From positions 2,186,681 through 2,250,680 of the forward strand of contig NZ_BSTD01000001.1 of assembly GCF_030269325.1 (NCBI RefSeq): a stretch of 64,000 bases of DNA, given 5' to 3'. This DNA comes from Amycolatopsis sp. NBRC 101858. GTDB taxonomy: Bacteria > Actinomycetota > Actinomycetes > Mycobacteriales > Pseudonocardiaceae. The translations under genes were made by a program, and so were the position numbers. The notes beneath the pieces were generated by a model. It was not told the origin of the DNA and made no database searches. It worked only from the letters and a program-made list of their open reading frames with translations. Shown piece after piece: positions 11,118-20,900 of this stretch. Each line of letters begins with the position of its first letter. Position 1 is the first letter of the stretch.

Positions 11118-12070
11118 GGCGGTACCTGCTCCGCCGCGTCGGGCAGGCGGTGTTCGTGCTGTGGGCGGCGTTCACGCTGTCGTTCCTGATCCTCTACCTG
11201 CTGCCGGGCGACGCCGTTTCGGCGAAGCTCGCCAGCGGGGAGGCGGGTTCGTCGGCGACGCCCGAGCAGCTCGCCGCTGCCCGCGCGGAGTACGGGCTCG
11301 ACTCACCCCTGCCGGTCCAGTACGGGAAACGGCTGGTCTCGGCGCTGCACGGCGACTTCGGCCGCAGCGTCGCGACCGGCGACGACGCGACGCACATGGT
11401 CGTCACAGCGTTGCCGCCGACGCTCGCGGTGACCGGGCTGGCGCTGGTGTTCGCGGTGCTGTTCGGCGGCGGCTCGGCGTTCCTCGGCACGTTCACGCGG
11501 TTCCGCTGGCTGCGGCAGGCGCTGTTGTCGTTGCCGTCGCTGGCGATCTCGCTGCCGCCGTTCTGGGTGGGGCTGCTGCTGATCCAGTTCTTCTCGTTCC
11601 GGCTGCGGCTGCTGCCGGCGCTGGGCACGCAGGGCTTCGAGACGATCGTCCTGCCCGCGATCACCCTCGCGCTGCCGACCGGCGCGATCATCGGGCAGGT
11701 GCTGGCCAAGAGCCTCGCCACGCAGCAGGAAGAGCCGTATGCGGAGATCGCGGCGGCCAAGGGGGCGAGCCGCTGGCGAGTCCACTTCGGACACCTCCTG
11801 CGCAACGCCGCCGTGCCGACGCTGACCGTCGCCGGGGTGGTGGCGGGCAACCTCGTCGCGGGTTCGGTGATCACCGAGACGGTGTTCTCGCGCGACGGCG
11901 TCGGCCGGATCACCGCGGCCGCCGTCACCGCGCAGGACGTGCCGGTGGTGCAGGCGGTGATCGTGCTGGCCGCGCTGGTGTTCGTGGTGCTCAACCTGAT
12001 CGTCGACCTCCTCTACCCGCTGCTCGATCCGCGGATCGCGCGTACCCCCGCGGAGGTGGCCCGTGGTTGA
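11114..12070 (+). CDS. ABC transporter permease, DppB/OppB type
   Basis: Inner-membrane permease of 318 residues with six predicted helices; begins MRRYLLRRVGQAVFVLWAAFTLSF, the usual amphipathic-plus-first-helix start of DppB proteins. The cytoplasmic EAA loop is visible as EIAAAKGASRWRVHFGHLLRNA near residue 215, the contact for the ATPase. The GTG start overlaps the receptor stop codon (GTGA), so translation is probably coupled. The downstream permease overlaps by 8 bp. It would form the heteromeric channel with the 12063 product. Confidence 0.92.
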   Translation: MRRYLLRRVGQAVFVLWAAFTLSFLILYLLPGDAVSAKLASGEAGSSATPEQLAAARAEYGLDSPLPVQYGKRLVSALHGDFGRSVATGDDATHMVVTALPPTLAVTGLALVFAVLFGGGSAFLGTFTRFRWLRQALLSLPSLAISLPPFWVGLLLIQFFSFRLRLLPALGTQGFETIVLPAITLALPTGAIIGQVLAKSLATQQEEPYAEIAAAKGASRWRVHFGHLLRNAAVPTLTVAGVVAGNLVAGSVITETVFSRDGVGRITAAAVTAQDVPVVQAVIVLAALVFVVLNLIVDLLYPLLDPRIARTPAEVARG

Positions 12071-12887
12071 CCTCGCCACCCCGGCCCGCACGGCGGTGCG
12101 CCGCCCCGGGCTCGTGATCGCCGTCGCCGTGCTGGCGTTCGTGCTGCTCGCGGCCTTCGTGCCGGGCCTGCTGACCGGGTACGACCCGATCACCGGCGTC
12201 CCCGTCGAACGGCTCCAAGGCCCTTCGCTGCACCACCTGTTCGGCACCGACGAGACCGGCCGTGACGTCTACGCCCGCGTGATCCACGGCGCGTCCCTCT
12301 CACTGCGAGCGACCGCGATCGCCGTGCTCGTGGCTTTGATCGCCGGGTCGGCGCTGGGCCTGCTCGCCGGGTTCCGCGGCGGCTGGGCGGACACCGTGAT
12401 CATGCGGATCGTCGACGTCTTCCTGGCCATCCCGCCGATCCTGCTGTCGCTGGCCCTGGTCACCGCGCTGGGCTTCGGCACGACGAACGTCGCGATCGCC
12501 GTCGGCATCGCGAACCTCGCGTCCTTCGCGCGGGTGATGCGCGCGGAGGTGCTTCGCGTGCGAAACGGCGTGTTCGTCGAAGCCGCGCGAGCCTCCGGCG
12601 TGCGCTGGTCCGGCGTGCTGCTGCGGCACGTCCTGCCGAACGCGGCGGGCCCGGTGCTCGCGCTGGCGACGCTCACCCTCGGCACGGCCGTGCTCGAGGT
12701 GTCCGCGCTGAGCTTCCTCGGCTTCGGCGCGACGCCGCCGACGCCGGAGTGGGGCTCGCTCGTCGCGGGCGGGCGCAGCTTCCTCGCCACGGCCTGGTGG
12801 ATGACGACGTTCCCGGGGCTGACGGTCGCGGCGGTGGTCCTCGCCGCGAACCGGCTGTCCCGCGCGCTGGACGGAGGAGACCGATGA
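12063..12887 (+). CDS. ABC transporter permease, DppC/OppC type
   Basis: Second inner-membrane permease (274 residues). It has the typical N-terminal helix, the [21 protein letters not shown] segment near 57 seen in DppC/OppC proteins and an EAA loop [23 protein letters not shown] near 175. It pairs with the product of 11114 to form the translocation pore. It starts at GTG 12063 inside the previous gene and its TGA overlaps the ATG of the ATPase gene, so the whole operon is translationally coupled. Confidence 0.92.
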   Translation: MVDLATPARTAVRRPGLVIAVAVLAFVLLAAFVPGLLTGYDPITGVPVERLQGPSLHHLFGTDETGRDVYARVIHGASLSLRATAIAVLVALIAGSALGLLAGFRGGWADTVIMRIVDVFLAIPPILLSLALVTALGFGTTNVAIAVGIANLASFARVMRAEVLRVRNGVFVEAARASGVRWSGVLLRHVLPNAAGPVLALATLTLGTAVLEVSALSFLGFGATPPTPEWGSLVAGGRSFLATAWWMTTFPGLTVAAVVLAANRLSRALDGGDR

Positions 12888-14434
12888 CCCTGCTGCGGAT
12901 TTCGGACCTGGCCGTGTCGTACCGGAAGGTCCCGGCGGTCCGTGACGTCGGGCTGCACGTCGACGCGGGCGAGGTGGTCGCCGTCGTGGGCGAGTCGGGC
13001 TCGGGCAAGTCGACCACGGCGCACGCGGCGATCGGCCTGCTGCCCCGCGGCGGCCGCGTCGACGGCGGCTCGATCACCTTCGACGGCCGGGACCTGCTTT
13101 CCCTGTCGGACAAGAAGTGGCGCGGGGTGCGCGGCCGCGAGATCGCGCTGGTGCCGCAGGACCCGGCGGTGTCGCTCAACCCCGTGCACCGGATCGGCGA
13201 CCAGGTCGCGGAGGTGCTGAAGATCCACGGGCTCGCGGACCGGCGATCCGCGTCCGTGCAGGCGATCGAACTGCTCGAACGCGCGGGTGTCCCCGACCCG
13301 GCGCTGCGCGCGAGGCAGTACCCGCACCAGCTGTCGGGCGGCCTCCGGCAGCGCGTGCTGATCGCGTCGGCGCTGGCCGGGCGGCCGAAGCTGATCATCG
13401 CGGACGAGCCGACGTCGGCGCTGGACGTCACCGTGCAGCGCCGGATCCTCGACCACCTGACGTCGCTGGCGCGGGAGTCGGGCACGGCGATCCTGCTGAT
13501 CACGCACGACCTCGGCGTCGCGGCCGACCGCGCGGCGCGGATCGTGGTGCTCTCGCAGGGCTCGGTGGTCGAGGAGGGTTCCTCGGTCGTCAGCGCGCCG
13601 ACGCACCCCTACACCCAGCAGCTGCTGGCGGCGGCGCCGAGCATGACGAGCACCGTGCGCCCGCCCGCGCCGGCCGCCGAGCCGCTGGTTTCCGTCCGAG
13701 ACCTCGCGAAGACGTTCGATGGCGGCATCCGCGCGGTCGACGGGATCTCGTTCGCCATCCCGCGCGGCCAGACGCTGGCCCTGGTGGGCGAGTCGGGCTC
13801 GGGCAAGTCGACGACCGCCCGCATGGTGCTCCGGCTGGAGACGCCGTCGGCGGGTTCGGTGGAGTTCGACGGCCAGGACATCACCGCGTTGGCCGGCGCC
13901 GAGCTACGACGACTGCGGCGGCGGATGCAGATCGTCTACCAGAACCCGTACGCGTCGCTGAACCCGAAGTTCTCGATCGAGGACGTCGTCGCGGAGCCGT
14001 TGCGGGCGTTCGGTCTGCCGCGCACCCGGGTCCCGGAGCTGCTGGAGCAGGTGGCGCTGCCTTCGTCGGTGGCGCGCCGGAAGCCTGCGGAGCTGTCGGG
14101 CGGGCAACGCCAGCGGGTGGCGATCGCGCGGGCGCTGGCGCTGCGGCCGGACCTGGTGGTGTGCGACGAGCCGGTGTCGGCACTGGACGTCTCGGTGCAG
14201 GCTCAGATCCTGCGGCTGCTGGCGGAGCTGCAGTCGGAGCTGGGGCTGTCGTACCTGTTCATCTCGCACGACCTGGCCGTGGTCCGGCAGCTGGCGGACC
14301 AGGTCGGCGTGATGCGCGAAGGCGCGTTGGTGGAGCTGGGGCCGGCCGCGCAGGTGCTGGAAGCACCCCGGGCGGAGTACACGAAGGAGCTTCTCGACGC
14401 GATCCCCGGACGTTCGGTGCAAGAGGTCGGCTGA
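12884..14434 (+). CDS. ABC transporter ATP-binding protein, fused DppD-DppF
   Basis: A 516-residue cytoplasmic protein with two complete ATPase domains in one chain, replacing the separate DppD and DppF subunits. Each half has Walker [11 protein letters not shown] (near residues 38 and 304), a signature motif (LSGGLRQRV near 148; LSGGQRQRV near 405), Walker B with DEP and an H-loop His. The two halves energise import by the 9507-12887 components. ATGA overlap with the upstream permease gene and GGAGGAG before the ATG support the start. Such fused ATPases are common in actinobacteria. Confidence 0.93.
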   Translation: MTLLRISDLAVSYRKVPAVRDVGLHVDAGEVVAVVGESGSGKSTTAHAAIGLLPRGGRVDGGSITFDGRDLLSLSDKKWRGVRGREIALVPQDPAVSLNPVHRIGDQVAEVLKIHGLADRRSASVQAIELLERAGVPDPALRARQYPHQLSGGLRQRVLIASALAGRPKLIIADEPTSALDVTVQRRILDHLTSLARESGTAILLITHDLGVAADRAARIVVLSQGSVVEEGSSVVSAPTHPYTQQLLAAAPSMTSTVRPPAPAAEPLVSVRDLAKTFDGGIRAVDGISFAIPRGQTLALVGESGSGKSTTARMVLRLETPSAGSVEFDGQDITALAGAELRRLRRRMQIVYQNPYASLNPKFSIEDVVAEPLRAFGLPRTRVPELLEQVALPSSVARRKPAELSGGQRQRVAIARALALRPDLVVCDEPVSALDVSVQAQILRLLAELQSELGLSYLFISHDLAVVRQLADQVGVMREGALVELGPAAQVLEAPRAEYTKELLDAIPGRSVQEVG

Positions 14435-14451
14435 CGAGTACGCTCGGGTCG

Positions 14452-15558
14452 GTGCGGATCCTCTTCACGTGCCGCCCCGCGTACGGTCACCTGTTTCCCT
14501 TGCTGCCGCTGGCGAACGCGGCTGCCGAAGCCGGGCACGAAGTCGTGTTCGGCACCGGCGAGGCCTTCGTGCCCAAGGTGCGTGACCTCGGCTTCGAGGT
14601 CCACCGCGCCGGGATCGGCATCGGCGAGGCGGAGGCCGAAGCCAAGAAGCGGCACGGCGAGGACGCCGGCTTCCTGGACGTCGGCATCACGATGTTCGCC
14701 GAGCTGCTGCCGCGGTCGTTGCTCGACGACCTGACGCCGTTGCTCCCCGAACTACGCCCGGACCTGGTCATCTACGAGATGAGCGACGTCGGCGCCGGAG
14801 TGGCGGCGCGCCGCGCGGGGATCCCCGCCGTGTCGGTCGTGATCGGGCGGTCGATGCCGCCGGAGCTCCTGGCCGTCGCCGCCGAACGGCTGCGGCCGCT
14901 GTGGGGCACGCTCCCCTCGGACGCGCTGTTCGGCGACGCCTGCGTCGACGTCTGGCCGGACAGCCTCCGCGACCCGGGCACCGCGTCGGTGCCGACGGTG
15001 TTCCGGATGCGCCCAACGCTGTACGACCCCGACGTCCCGCTGCCACCGCTGCCCGAAGACGGCTTCGTGTACCTGACGCTGGGCACGGTGGTCTTCGGCG
15101 CGACGGACGTCCTGCGCGGCGCGATCCGCGCGTTGTCCCGCCTGGACGCGGACGTGCTGGTGGCGCTCGGCCCCGGCGATCCCGCGCTGCTCGGTCCGCT
15201 GCCGGACCGGGTCCGGGCAGCGGGGTTCGTCCCCCAGGCGGAGGTGCTGAAGCACGCGGGCCTGGTGGTGCACCACGGCGGCACGGGCACGGTGCTCGCG
15301 TCGCTCGCGGCCGGGCTGCCGCAGCTGGTCCTCCCGCAGGGCGCCGACCAGTTCGCCAACGCGGAAACGCTTTCGACGCTGGGCGCGGCGAAGTCCCTGG
15401 TCGGCGACGCGATCCGGATTCCGGCGATCGAGGCGGCGGCCCGCGAGCTGCTCGCCGATCCGAAACCCGGCGAGATCGCCCGGGGCATCGCAGCCGAGAT
15501 CGCGGAAATGGCCCCGCCGGCGCAGGTACTGGCGGAAGTCGTCAGCTGGGCGGGCTGA
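14452..15558 (+). CDS. Glycosyltransferase, GT1/UGT family
   Basis: A 368-residue nucleotide-sugar-dependent glycosyltransferase of GT-B fold, of the kind that glycosylates natural products or macrolides. The N-terminal acceptor domain begins MRILFTCRPAYGHLFPLLPLA. The C-terminal donor domain carries the signature VVHHGGTGTVLASLAAGLPQLVLPQGADQ near residues 281-303. The start at GTG 14452 has only a weak ribosome-binding site, and the gene begins 17 bp after the ABC ATPase stop, so it may be read from that operon. Acceptor unknown. Its 3' end overlaps the convergent FAD-binding protein gene by 17 bp. Confidence 0.85.
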   Translation: MRILFTCRPAYGHLFPLLPLANAAAEAGHEVVFGTGEAFVPKVRDLGFEVHRAGIGIGEAEAEAKKRHGEDAGFLDVGITMFAELLPRSLLDDLTPLLPELRPDLVIYEMSDVGAGVAARRAGIPAVSVVIGRSMPPELLAVAAERLRPLWGTLPSDALFGDACVDVWPDSLRDPGTASVPTVFRMRPTLYDPDVPLPPLPEDGFVYLTLGTVVFGATDVLRGAIRALSRLDADVLVALGPGDPALLGPLPDRVRAAGFVPQAEVLKHAGLVVHHGGTGTVLASLAAGLPQLVLPQGADQFANAETLSTLGAAKSLVGDAIRIPAIEAAARELLADPKPGEIARGIAAEIAEMAPPAQVLAEVVSWAG

Positions 15559-17419
15559 CCAGCGCCAGGATCTCCCGCGCCACCGCGTCGTTCTGGCGGA
15601 AGCTCGACGCGTTCGTGCGGGGCCGGGTGAACGCCGCCGCCGAGCGGGCGCTCGTGTGCGGGCCCACGGCGAAGCGGTGCGGGTGCGGACGGCCGGTGCC
15701 GTCGAGCAGACGGGAGTCCGACACGCGCGTGTGGATCCGGCCCGACGGCAGCAATGCGCCGGTCACCGGGTCCGCCACCGTCTCCTCGGCCAGCTCGCCC
15801 GTGTCGCGCAGCTGCCGGAGCAGGCCGTCCGCCGCCCGGGTGACGCTCGGGCCCGGCAGCCGCGCTTCGACCAGGGTCCGCGCCGACACCGTTCCCGGGT
15901 AGCTGGCGCTGATCGCGGCGAACTCGCCGCGGTCCGCCGTCACCTGCATGTCCGCGCCGGCGAACGAAACCACGCCGGCCTGGTGCAGGGCCAGCAGCTC
16001 CTCCAGCCGGCGCGGCGGCGGCCCGCTGGCGTAGTACGAGAAGAACCCGTGGAACCAGCCGTCCATGTCGGACACCTGCGACGACGCGTCCAACCGTCCT
16101 TTTTGGACGAGCAGCGGCAGCTGGCCGTACACCGAGAGCAGCGCCATGAACGCACCCAGGTCGGCGCTGAACTCCTGGTCCGCCCGGCGCGCGAGGTCGG
16201 CTTCGATGTACTCCCGCAGCTCCTTGCCGAACTCCTCCGCCGAGCCGAACTCGCGGCCGGCCATCGGGCGGTCGAGCCGGTCGAGGTCGAGGCGGTCGGC
16301 TTCGGCGGGCACCGCCCGCTCGACGAGGTCCCGCATCTCCGGCGAATCCCAGGGCAGGTCGGCGAAGGCGTCGGCGAACACGACGAAGTCCAGGCGCACG
16401 CGGTCCGGGTGCCCGGTGAACAGCTCGCTGTAGTAGCCCCAGGCCAGCTCCTTCGCGATCAGCGGCCAGACGTCCGCGCGGAAGTCGAGCGCTTCTCCCG
16501 GCAGGCCGTCCATGGCGTAGGCGTCGAAGAACCTGGGCAGCCGCAACGGTTTCCCGCGCAGCCGGTAGCCGATCTTCGCGTGGTAGGGCACCCCGCGCCG
16601 CGAGCCGACGTGCAGCACCGGCTCGGCGCCGCTCGGGTGGTAGCGCAGGCCGCCGCACGGCAGCTCTTCGAACCGGCCGCCGCGCCCCTCGGTCAGCAGC
16701 AGCATCAGGTCGACGAACGCCAGCCCGAACCCGCGCACCAGCACGGTTTCGCCCGGCGCGATGCCGGAGTAGTCGACGTCGGCGGTGTAGCCGGCCGGGT
16801 AGTAGGCGAGCCCGTGGCGCGCGGCGAACGTGACGAGCTCGCGCTCCCGGTCGTCCGGTTCCGCGTCGAGGTGCCCGACGGTGAACACGACGGCGTCCGC
16901 CGCGACGGTCGTGCCGTCGGACAGGCTGACGGTGTGACCGTCGGCCCCGACGGCCCGAGCGGCGTGCTCGACGACGTCGATGCACTCGGGAAGGTCGCCG
17001 AGGATCTTGCGGTAGACCCAGGTCAGGTAGGCGCTCTGCAGCCGCCGGGTCGGGAAGTCGAAGCTGTCGAGCGCGGTCAGCTCGGCGACGACGTCGGCGG
17101 GCACCTCGGCGTCGAGCGAGCCGTCACGGACTTTTCGGGCCCACTCCAGCAGCGTCGGCCCCGGCCGCACCGGGCCCGCCATCTTCACCGAGTCGTCGGT
17201 GAACATCGTGACGTCCTCGGGCATGGAGTTCATCCGCAGCAGCGGCGACTGGTCGTAGCGCCACACCCGGCCGGGCCCCGGCGGGAACGGGTCGATCAGG
17301 TGCACCTCGAGCCGGCGGCCGCGCAGCAGCCCGGAGTTCGCGCCGAGCCGCTCGAGGACGCCGACCCCCCGGGGTCCGGCGCCCACGACGGCGAGGGTGA
17401 ACGGCGCGCGCTCGGCCAT
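15542..17419 (-). CDS. FAD/NAD(P)-binding protein (NAD_binding_9 type)
   Basis: A 625-residue cytoplasmic flavoprotein of the FAD-NAD(P)-binding family common in actinobacteria. The N-terminal Rossmann motif VVGAGPRGVGVLERL starts near residue 10; a second nucleotide-binding stretch TVLVRGFGLAFVDLMLLL lies near 240. Such proteins resemble lysine/ornithine N-monooxygenases, but substrate and reaction are unproven. ATG 17419 was chosen because the Rossmann strand begins directly after it; the frame stays open to 17527 but that extension is rich in residues unlike the family. No strong ribosome-binding site is seen. Convergent overlap with the glycosyltransferase gene. Confidence 0.8.
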   Translation of the reverse strand: MAERAPFTLAVVGAGPRGVGVLERLGANSGLLRGRRLEVHLIDPFPPGPGRVWRYDQSPLLRMNSMPEDVTMFTDDSVKMAGPVRPGPTLLEWARKVRDGSLDAEVPADVVAELTALDSFDFPTRRLQSAYLTWVYRKILGDLPECIDVVEHAARAVGADGHTVSLSDGTTVAADAVVFTVGHLDAEPDDRERELVTFAARHGLAYYPAGYTADVDYSGIAPGETVLVRGFGLAFVDLMLLLTEGRGGRFEELPCGGLRYHPSGAEPVLHVGSRRGVPYHAKIGYRLRGKPLRLPRFFDAYAMDGLPGEALDFRADVWPLIAKELAWGYYSELFTGHPDRVRLDFVVFADAFADLPWDSPEMRDLVERAVPAEADRLDLDRLDRPMAGREFGSAEEFGKELREYIEADLARRADQEFSADLGAFMALLSVYGQLPLLVQKGRLDASSQVSDMDGWFHGFFSYYASGPPPRRLEELLALHQAGVVSFAGADMQVTADRGEFAAISASYPGTVSARTLVEARLPGPSVTRAADGLLRQLRDTGELAEETVADPVTGALLPSGRIHTRVSDSRLLDGTGRPHPHRFAVGPHTSARSAAAFTRPRTNASSFRQNDAVAREILALVSPPS

Positions 17420-17601
17420 GCAGCCGAAGCTACGCCGGGGCTCCCGACCAGGGCGTCCTTCCCATACTCCGGAATTCGGGGAATAAAACCAAACACTGCG
17501 GTGCGTGGCGCCGAATCCCCGGGGCACGCCGGCGAGAGGAGCGGATTTGTCCCTTGTCCACCCAGGCGCCCGGGCCTTGCCAGCACCGCAACCGCGAAGA
17601 A

Positions 17602-17892
17602 GTGACTGACGAGATCAGTGCGCCGCACCGCGTTCACACCGCGCAGGACGTGGTCGGCACCCTGCTCAGAGGCAACTGGGCGATCTTCGCGCACGAGTGG
17701 GCCGACCCCGGCGGGATCGACCCGAAGCACTGGCGGGACGTCGTCGAGGCCGCGTCGGAGGCGGCCGGGGTCGACGTCGAGTTCGTGGTCGTCCCGCGCC
17801 GGTCCCTGACCGTCGTGTTCAACCGGGCGGCCCCGCCCACCTTCGAGCAGGTCCGCGCGTCGATCGAGGTGATCGAGCGGTACCGGGCCTGA
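17602..17892 (+). CDS. Small conserved hypothetical protein
   Basis: Unrecognised soluble protein of 96 residues if started at GTG 17602, or 112 from TTG 17554, which has a GAGAGGAG sequence 13 bases upstream. Coding potential is supported by strong third-position GC and an alternating pattern: a Trp-rich helix (LLRGNWAIFAHEWAD), an acidic helix (HWRDVVEAASEAAG) and two beta strands (VEFVVVPRRSLTVVF). The compact alpha-beta layout suggests a small independent domain. It lies divergent from the FAD-binding protein and 82 bp upstream of the SsuD-like gene, which it may accompany. Confidence 0.55.
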   Translation: MTDEISAPHRVHTAQDVVGTLLRGNWAIFAHEWADPGGIDPKHWRDVVEAASEAAGVDVEFVVVPRRSLTVVFNRAAPPTFEQVRASIEVIERYRA

Positions 17893-17974
17893 GTTCCACC
17901 CTGCGGACTTCGTTGCCGCCTTCCTCATGCCAGGCGTAGCCCTGGGAGTACCGACACGAGAGAAGGTGGACGGA

Positions 17975-19120
17975 ATGCCGGTGGAGTTCCTGGGCATCGG
18001 AGGCACGCACGACGGGTCGGAGACGCACGCCCGCTCGGGCGGGGTGTTCGACAAGGAGTACACGCTGCGCCTGGCCCGCGCGCACGAGGACTTCGGCTGG
18101 GACCGGGTGCTGTTCGCCTACGGTTCCGGTTCGCCCGACCCCGCGCAGGTGGCCGCGTACGTCGCCACGAAGCTCGAGAAGCTGCAGATCCTGCTCGCGC
18201 ACCGCCCGAACGTCTCGTACCCGACTTTCGCGGCGAAGACGTTCGCGACGCTCGACCAGATCTCCGACGGCCGCCTGACCGTGCACTTCATCACCGGCGG
18301 CAACGACCACGAGCAGCAGCGCGAAGGCGACTACCTCACGAAGGACGAGCGCTACGGGCGCACGCGCGAAGCGATCCAGATCATCAAGCAGGCCTGGACG
18401 TCGGATGAGCCGTTCGACTTCGACGGCGAGTACTACCGCTTCAAGGACTACGTCAGTGACGTCAAGCCCGTGCAGAAGCCGCGGCCGGGCGTCTCCTTCG
18501 GCGGCTCGTCGCCCGCCGCGTACGCCGCCGGCGGCGCCGAAGCGGACATCTACTGCCTCTGGGGCGAGCCGCTGGCCCAGACGGCGGAGCAGATCGAGTC
18601 CGTGAAGGCGGCGGCCCTGGCGGCCCGCCGCACGGATGTGCCGCGGATCCAGGTCGCGTTCCGGCCGATCATCGCGCCGACCGAGGAGCTGGCCTGGGAG
18701 AAGGCCCACGCGACGGTCGGCGCGATCAAGGACCGCACGAAGGGTGGCCAGCCCCTGACCCGCCGGCACAAGCTCACCGAGCCGGAGAACACGGGCTCCC
18801 AGCGGCTGCTGTCCGTCGCCGCGCAGGGCGAACGCTTCGACCGCGCCCTGTGGACCCCGACGGCGGCCGCGACGGGCGGCGCGGGCAACTCGAACGCGCT
18901 GGTGGGCACGCCGGAGACGGTCGCGCAGGCTCTGCTGGACTACTACGACCTCGGTGTCGAGATCCTGTCGGCGCGGGGCTACGACATGCTCGGCGACACG
19001 ATCGACTTCGGCCGGTACGTCATCCCGATCGTCCGGGAAGAGGTGGCCAAGCGGGACGCCGAGCGCGCGTCCGGCGTGACGCGGGCCCCCGCGGAGGACG
19101 CCCTGGCCGTCGACGGCTGA
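17975..19120 (+). CDS. LLM-class flavin-dependent monooxygenase, SsuD-like
   Basis: A 381-residue FMNH2-dependent monooxygenase of the alkanesulfonate monooxygenase family, which splits C-S bonds or oxidises related substrates. Family features are the N-terminal strand MPVEFLGIGG, the HRPNVSYPTFAAKTFATLDQIS segment near 75, the FITGGNDHEQQREGD loop near 105 and the ERYGRTREAIQIIKQAW helix near 125. Length equals that of E. coli SsuD. Its ATG follows GGTGGACGG. No sulfonate ABC transporter or SsuE-type FMN reductase is adjacent, so sulfonate use is only inferred. A strong terminator follows at 19134. Confidence 0.87.
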   Translation: MPVEFLGIGGTHDGSETHARSGGVFDKEYTLRLARAHEDFGWDRVLFAYGSGSPDPAQVAAYVATKLEKLQILLAHRPNVSYPTFAAKTFATLDQISDGRLTVHFITGGNDHEQQREGDYLTKDERYGRTREAIQIIKQAWTSDEPFDFDGEYYRFKDYVSDVKPVQKPRPGVSFGGSSPAAYAAGGAEADIYCLWGEPLAQTAEQIESVKAAALAARRTDVPRIQVAFRPIIAPTEELAWEKAHATVGAIKDRTKGGQPLTRRHKLTEPENTGSQRLLSVAAQGERFDRALWTPTAAATGGAGNSNALVGTPETVAQALLDYYDLGVEILSARGYDMLGDTIDFGRYVIPIVREEVAKRDAERASGVTRAPAEDALAVDG

Positions 19121-19133
19121 ATCCCCGCTCCTC

Positions 19134-19169
19134 AAGTAGCCACCTCGCGAACGCGAGGTGGCTACTTTT
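19134..19169 (+). terminator. Rho-independent terminator after the SsuD-like gene
   Basis: Perfect 16-bp stem (19134-19149 with 19152-19167) and a two-base loop, ending in TTTT. It begins 13 bp after the stop codon at 19120. Confidence 0.85.
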
Positions 19170-19436
19170 GCCTCTGGCCCTTCGGCCATCGGGTACGGAA
19201 TGATCCATTGGTGACTCCTGGGCGACCGGCCAGACACTGCGGGCTATCGTCTGACCCGTTCAGGAAAGCTCCGTGACACCTTGGATACCGGCGAAAGAAC
19301 CTAGAGATTTACCAACAGTCACGGGACACTGGCTGAGGTAACTCACGTACCGTGACTGCCTCATGACCGATAGCCGTTTTCGTCACCAGGGGTCATGCGA
19401 AGGGCACGGTCTGCACAAGAGGTCGGGAGAAAGCGC
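19170..19436. other. Non-coding leader upstream of the MFS gene
   Basis: Together with the terminator this makes a 316-bp stretch without a gene. I see no ORF with good codon use. It holds an imperfect inverted pair CATGACC (19361) / GGGTCATG (19389) of unknown meaning, 40-75 bp before the MFS start. No promoter could be assigned with confidence. Confidence 0.4.
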
Positions 19437-20696
19437 ATGGCAGCTCCGCGGGATCGCGTCACGTTCCGCGAGGTGTTCGGAATCGCCGAGTTCCGCGCGC
19501 TGTGGTTCGGTGAACTGCTGTCGATCGCCGGCGACCAGCTGGCCAGAGTCGCGCTGTCCATCCTGGTGTTCACCGGGACCAACTCGGCCACGCTCACCGG
19601 CCTCACCTACGCGCTGACCTACGCCCCTTCGCTGCTGGGCGGCGTCTTCCTGACCGGCTTCGCCGACCGCTTCCCCCGTCGCACCGTGATGGTGCTCGTC
19701 GACCTGATGCGCGCCGCCCTGATCCTGTTCGTCGCCCTGCCCGGCATGCCGTTCTGGCTGATGTGCGTGCTGGTCGGCGGGGTGTCCCTGGTCAACCCGC
19801 CGTTCAAGGCGTCCCAGCTCGCGCTGCTGCCGCAGGTGCTCGAAGGCGACCGGTTCGTCGTGGGGATGGGCATCCGGAGCATGACCGTGCAGAGCGCGCA
19901 GCTGCTCGGGTTCGCCGGCGGCGGTGCGCTGCTGATCGCCCTCGACCCGCACGTGGCCCTGGCCATCGACGCCGCCACCTTCGTGCTCTCCGCCCTGTTC
20001 ATCCGCTTCGGCGTCCGTGCCCGGCCGGCCGCGGCGAGCGGCGAACAGCGCAAGTCCTTCTTCGCGACGCTCGGCGGTGGCAGCCGGACGGCGTTCGCGA
20101 GCTCGCCGCTGCGCACCCTGGTGCTGTTCACCTGGCTGATGGGGCTCCTGCCGGTCTACGAGGGCATCGCCGCGCCGTATGTGGCGGCGTCGGGCGGTGG
20201 CCCCTCGGCGATCGGCCTGCTGCTCGCGGCCGACCCGATCGGCAGCGTCATCGCGACGTTCGCCTACACGCGCTGGGTGCCCGCCCGGCTGCGGCCGAAG
20301 CTGATCGGCCCGCTCTCGGGGCTCTGCGCCGTCCCGCTCGTGCTCTGCTTCCTCAACCCCGGGCCGATCGCGTCGATCGTGCTCTTCATCATCTCCGGCG
20401 GCCTCGGCACCGTCTGCCTGCTGCAGGCGACCGCGTCACTGACGCTGGCCGTGCCCGACGCGCAGCGCGCGCAGGTGATGGGCCTGTCCAACACCGGGCT
20501 GACCACGATGATGGGCATCAGCCCGTTGATCGGGGGCGTGCTCGCGGATCAACTGAGCCCCCACGGCACCGTCGGGATCTTCGGGATCGCCGGGATCGTG
20601 CTCACCCTGCCGCTGGCGGCGCTGTGGGCGCGATCGTTATCGGGTGAGCCCGGACGATGGCACGACAAAGAAGCCGCACGCGCCGAACATGCTTGA
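19437..20696 (+). CDS. MFS transporter (drug-exporter like)
   Basis: A 419-residue integral membrane protein with twelve predicted helices, of the MFS branch found with macrolide or other drug exporters (MFS_3-like). The first helix is preceded by FREVFGIAEFRALWFGELLS, and the A-loop motif GFADRFPRRTVM lies near residue 77. ATG 19437 follows GGGAG by seven bases; an in-frame ATG at 19395 lacks such a site. An in-frame TTA leucine codon at 20637-20639 near the 3' end is notable, because TTA is very rare in this GC-rich sequence and in streptomycetes ties translation to the bldA tRNA. Substrate unknown. Confidence 0.82.
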   Translation: MAAPRDRVTFREVFGIAEFRALWFGELLSIAGDQLARVALSILVFTGTNSATLTGLTYALTYAPSLLGGVFLTGFADRFPRRTVMVLVDLMRAALILFVALPGMPFWLMCVLVGGVSLVNPPFKASQLALLPQVLEGDRFVVGMGIRSMTVQSAQLLGFAGGGALLIALDPHVALAIDAATFVLSALFIRFGVRARPAAASGEQRKSFFATLGGGSRTAFASSPLRTLVLFTWLMGLLPVYEGIAAPYVAASGGGPSAIGLLLAADPIGSVIATFAYTRWVPARLRPKLIGPLSGLCAVPLVLCFLNPGPIASIVLFIISGGLGTVCLLQATASLTLAVPDAQRAQVMGLSNTGLTTMMGISPLIGGVLADQLSPHGTVGIFGIAGIVLTLPLAALWARSLSGEPGRWHDKEAARAEHA

Positions 20697-20900
20697 CATG
20701 CCCCGCGCGTGGGCCTGACCTGCGCGACCTTGCGGTGCGCTGTGCGGTCACTGATCTTTGCCGCGCATCGCTGGCCACCTCTCGTTCCGGTGTCAAAGAA
20801 AAAGTACACACCGAAAGCCCTTGTGGACAGCTGGCAAACGGTCTGAAACTGTCCGTGAGTAGATTGTCACTGATCACCTGCGCAAGGGGCTGGGGGAAAA

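Noticed and set aside
12749..14434. ATPase gene starting 45 codons earlier at 12749
   Set aside because: The extension overlaps the permease gene in another frame and is Arg-rich; ATG 12884 has GGAGGAG and an ATGA overlap.
17450..17500. Palindrome around GGAATTC upstream of the FAD-binding protein gene
   Set aside because: Arms of CCGGAATTCGG are not complementary beyond the central six bases; probably chance.
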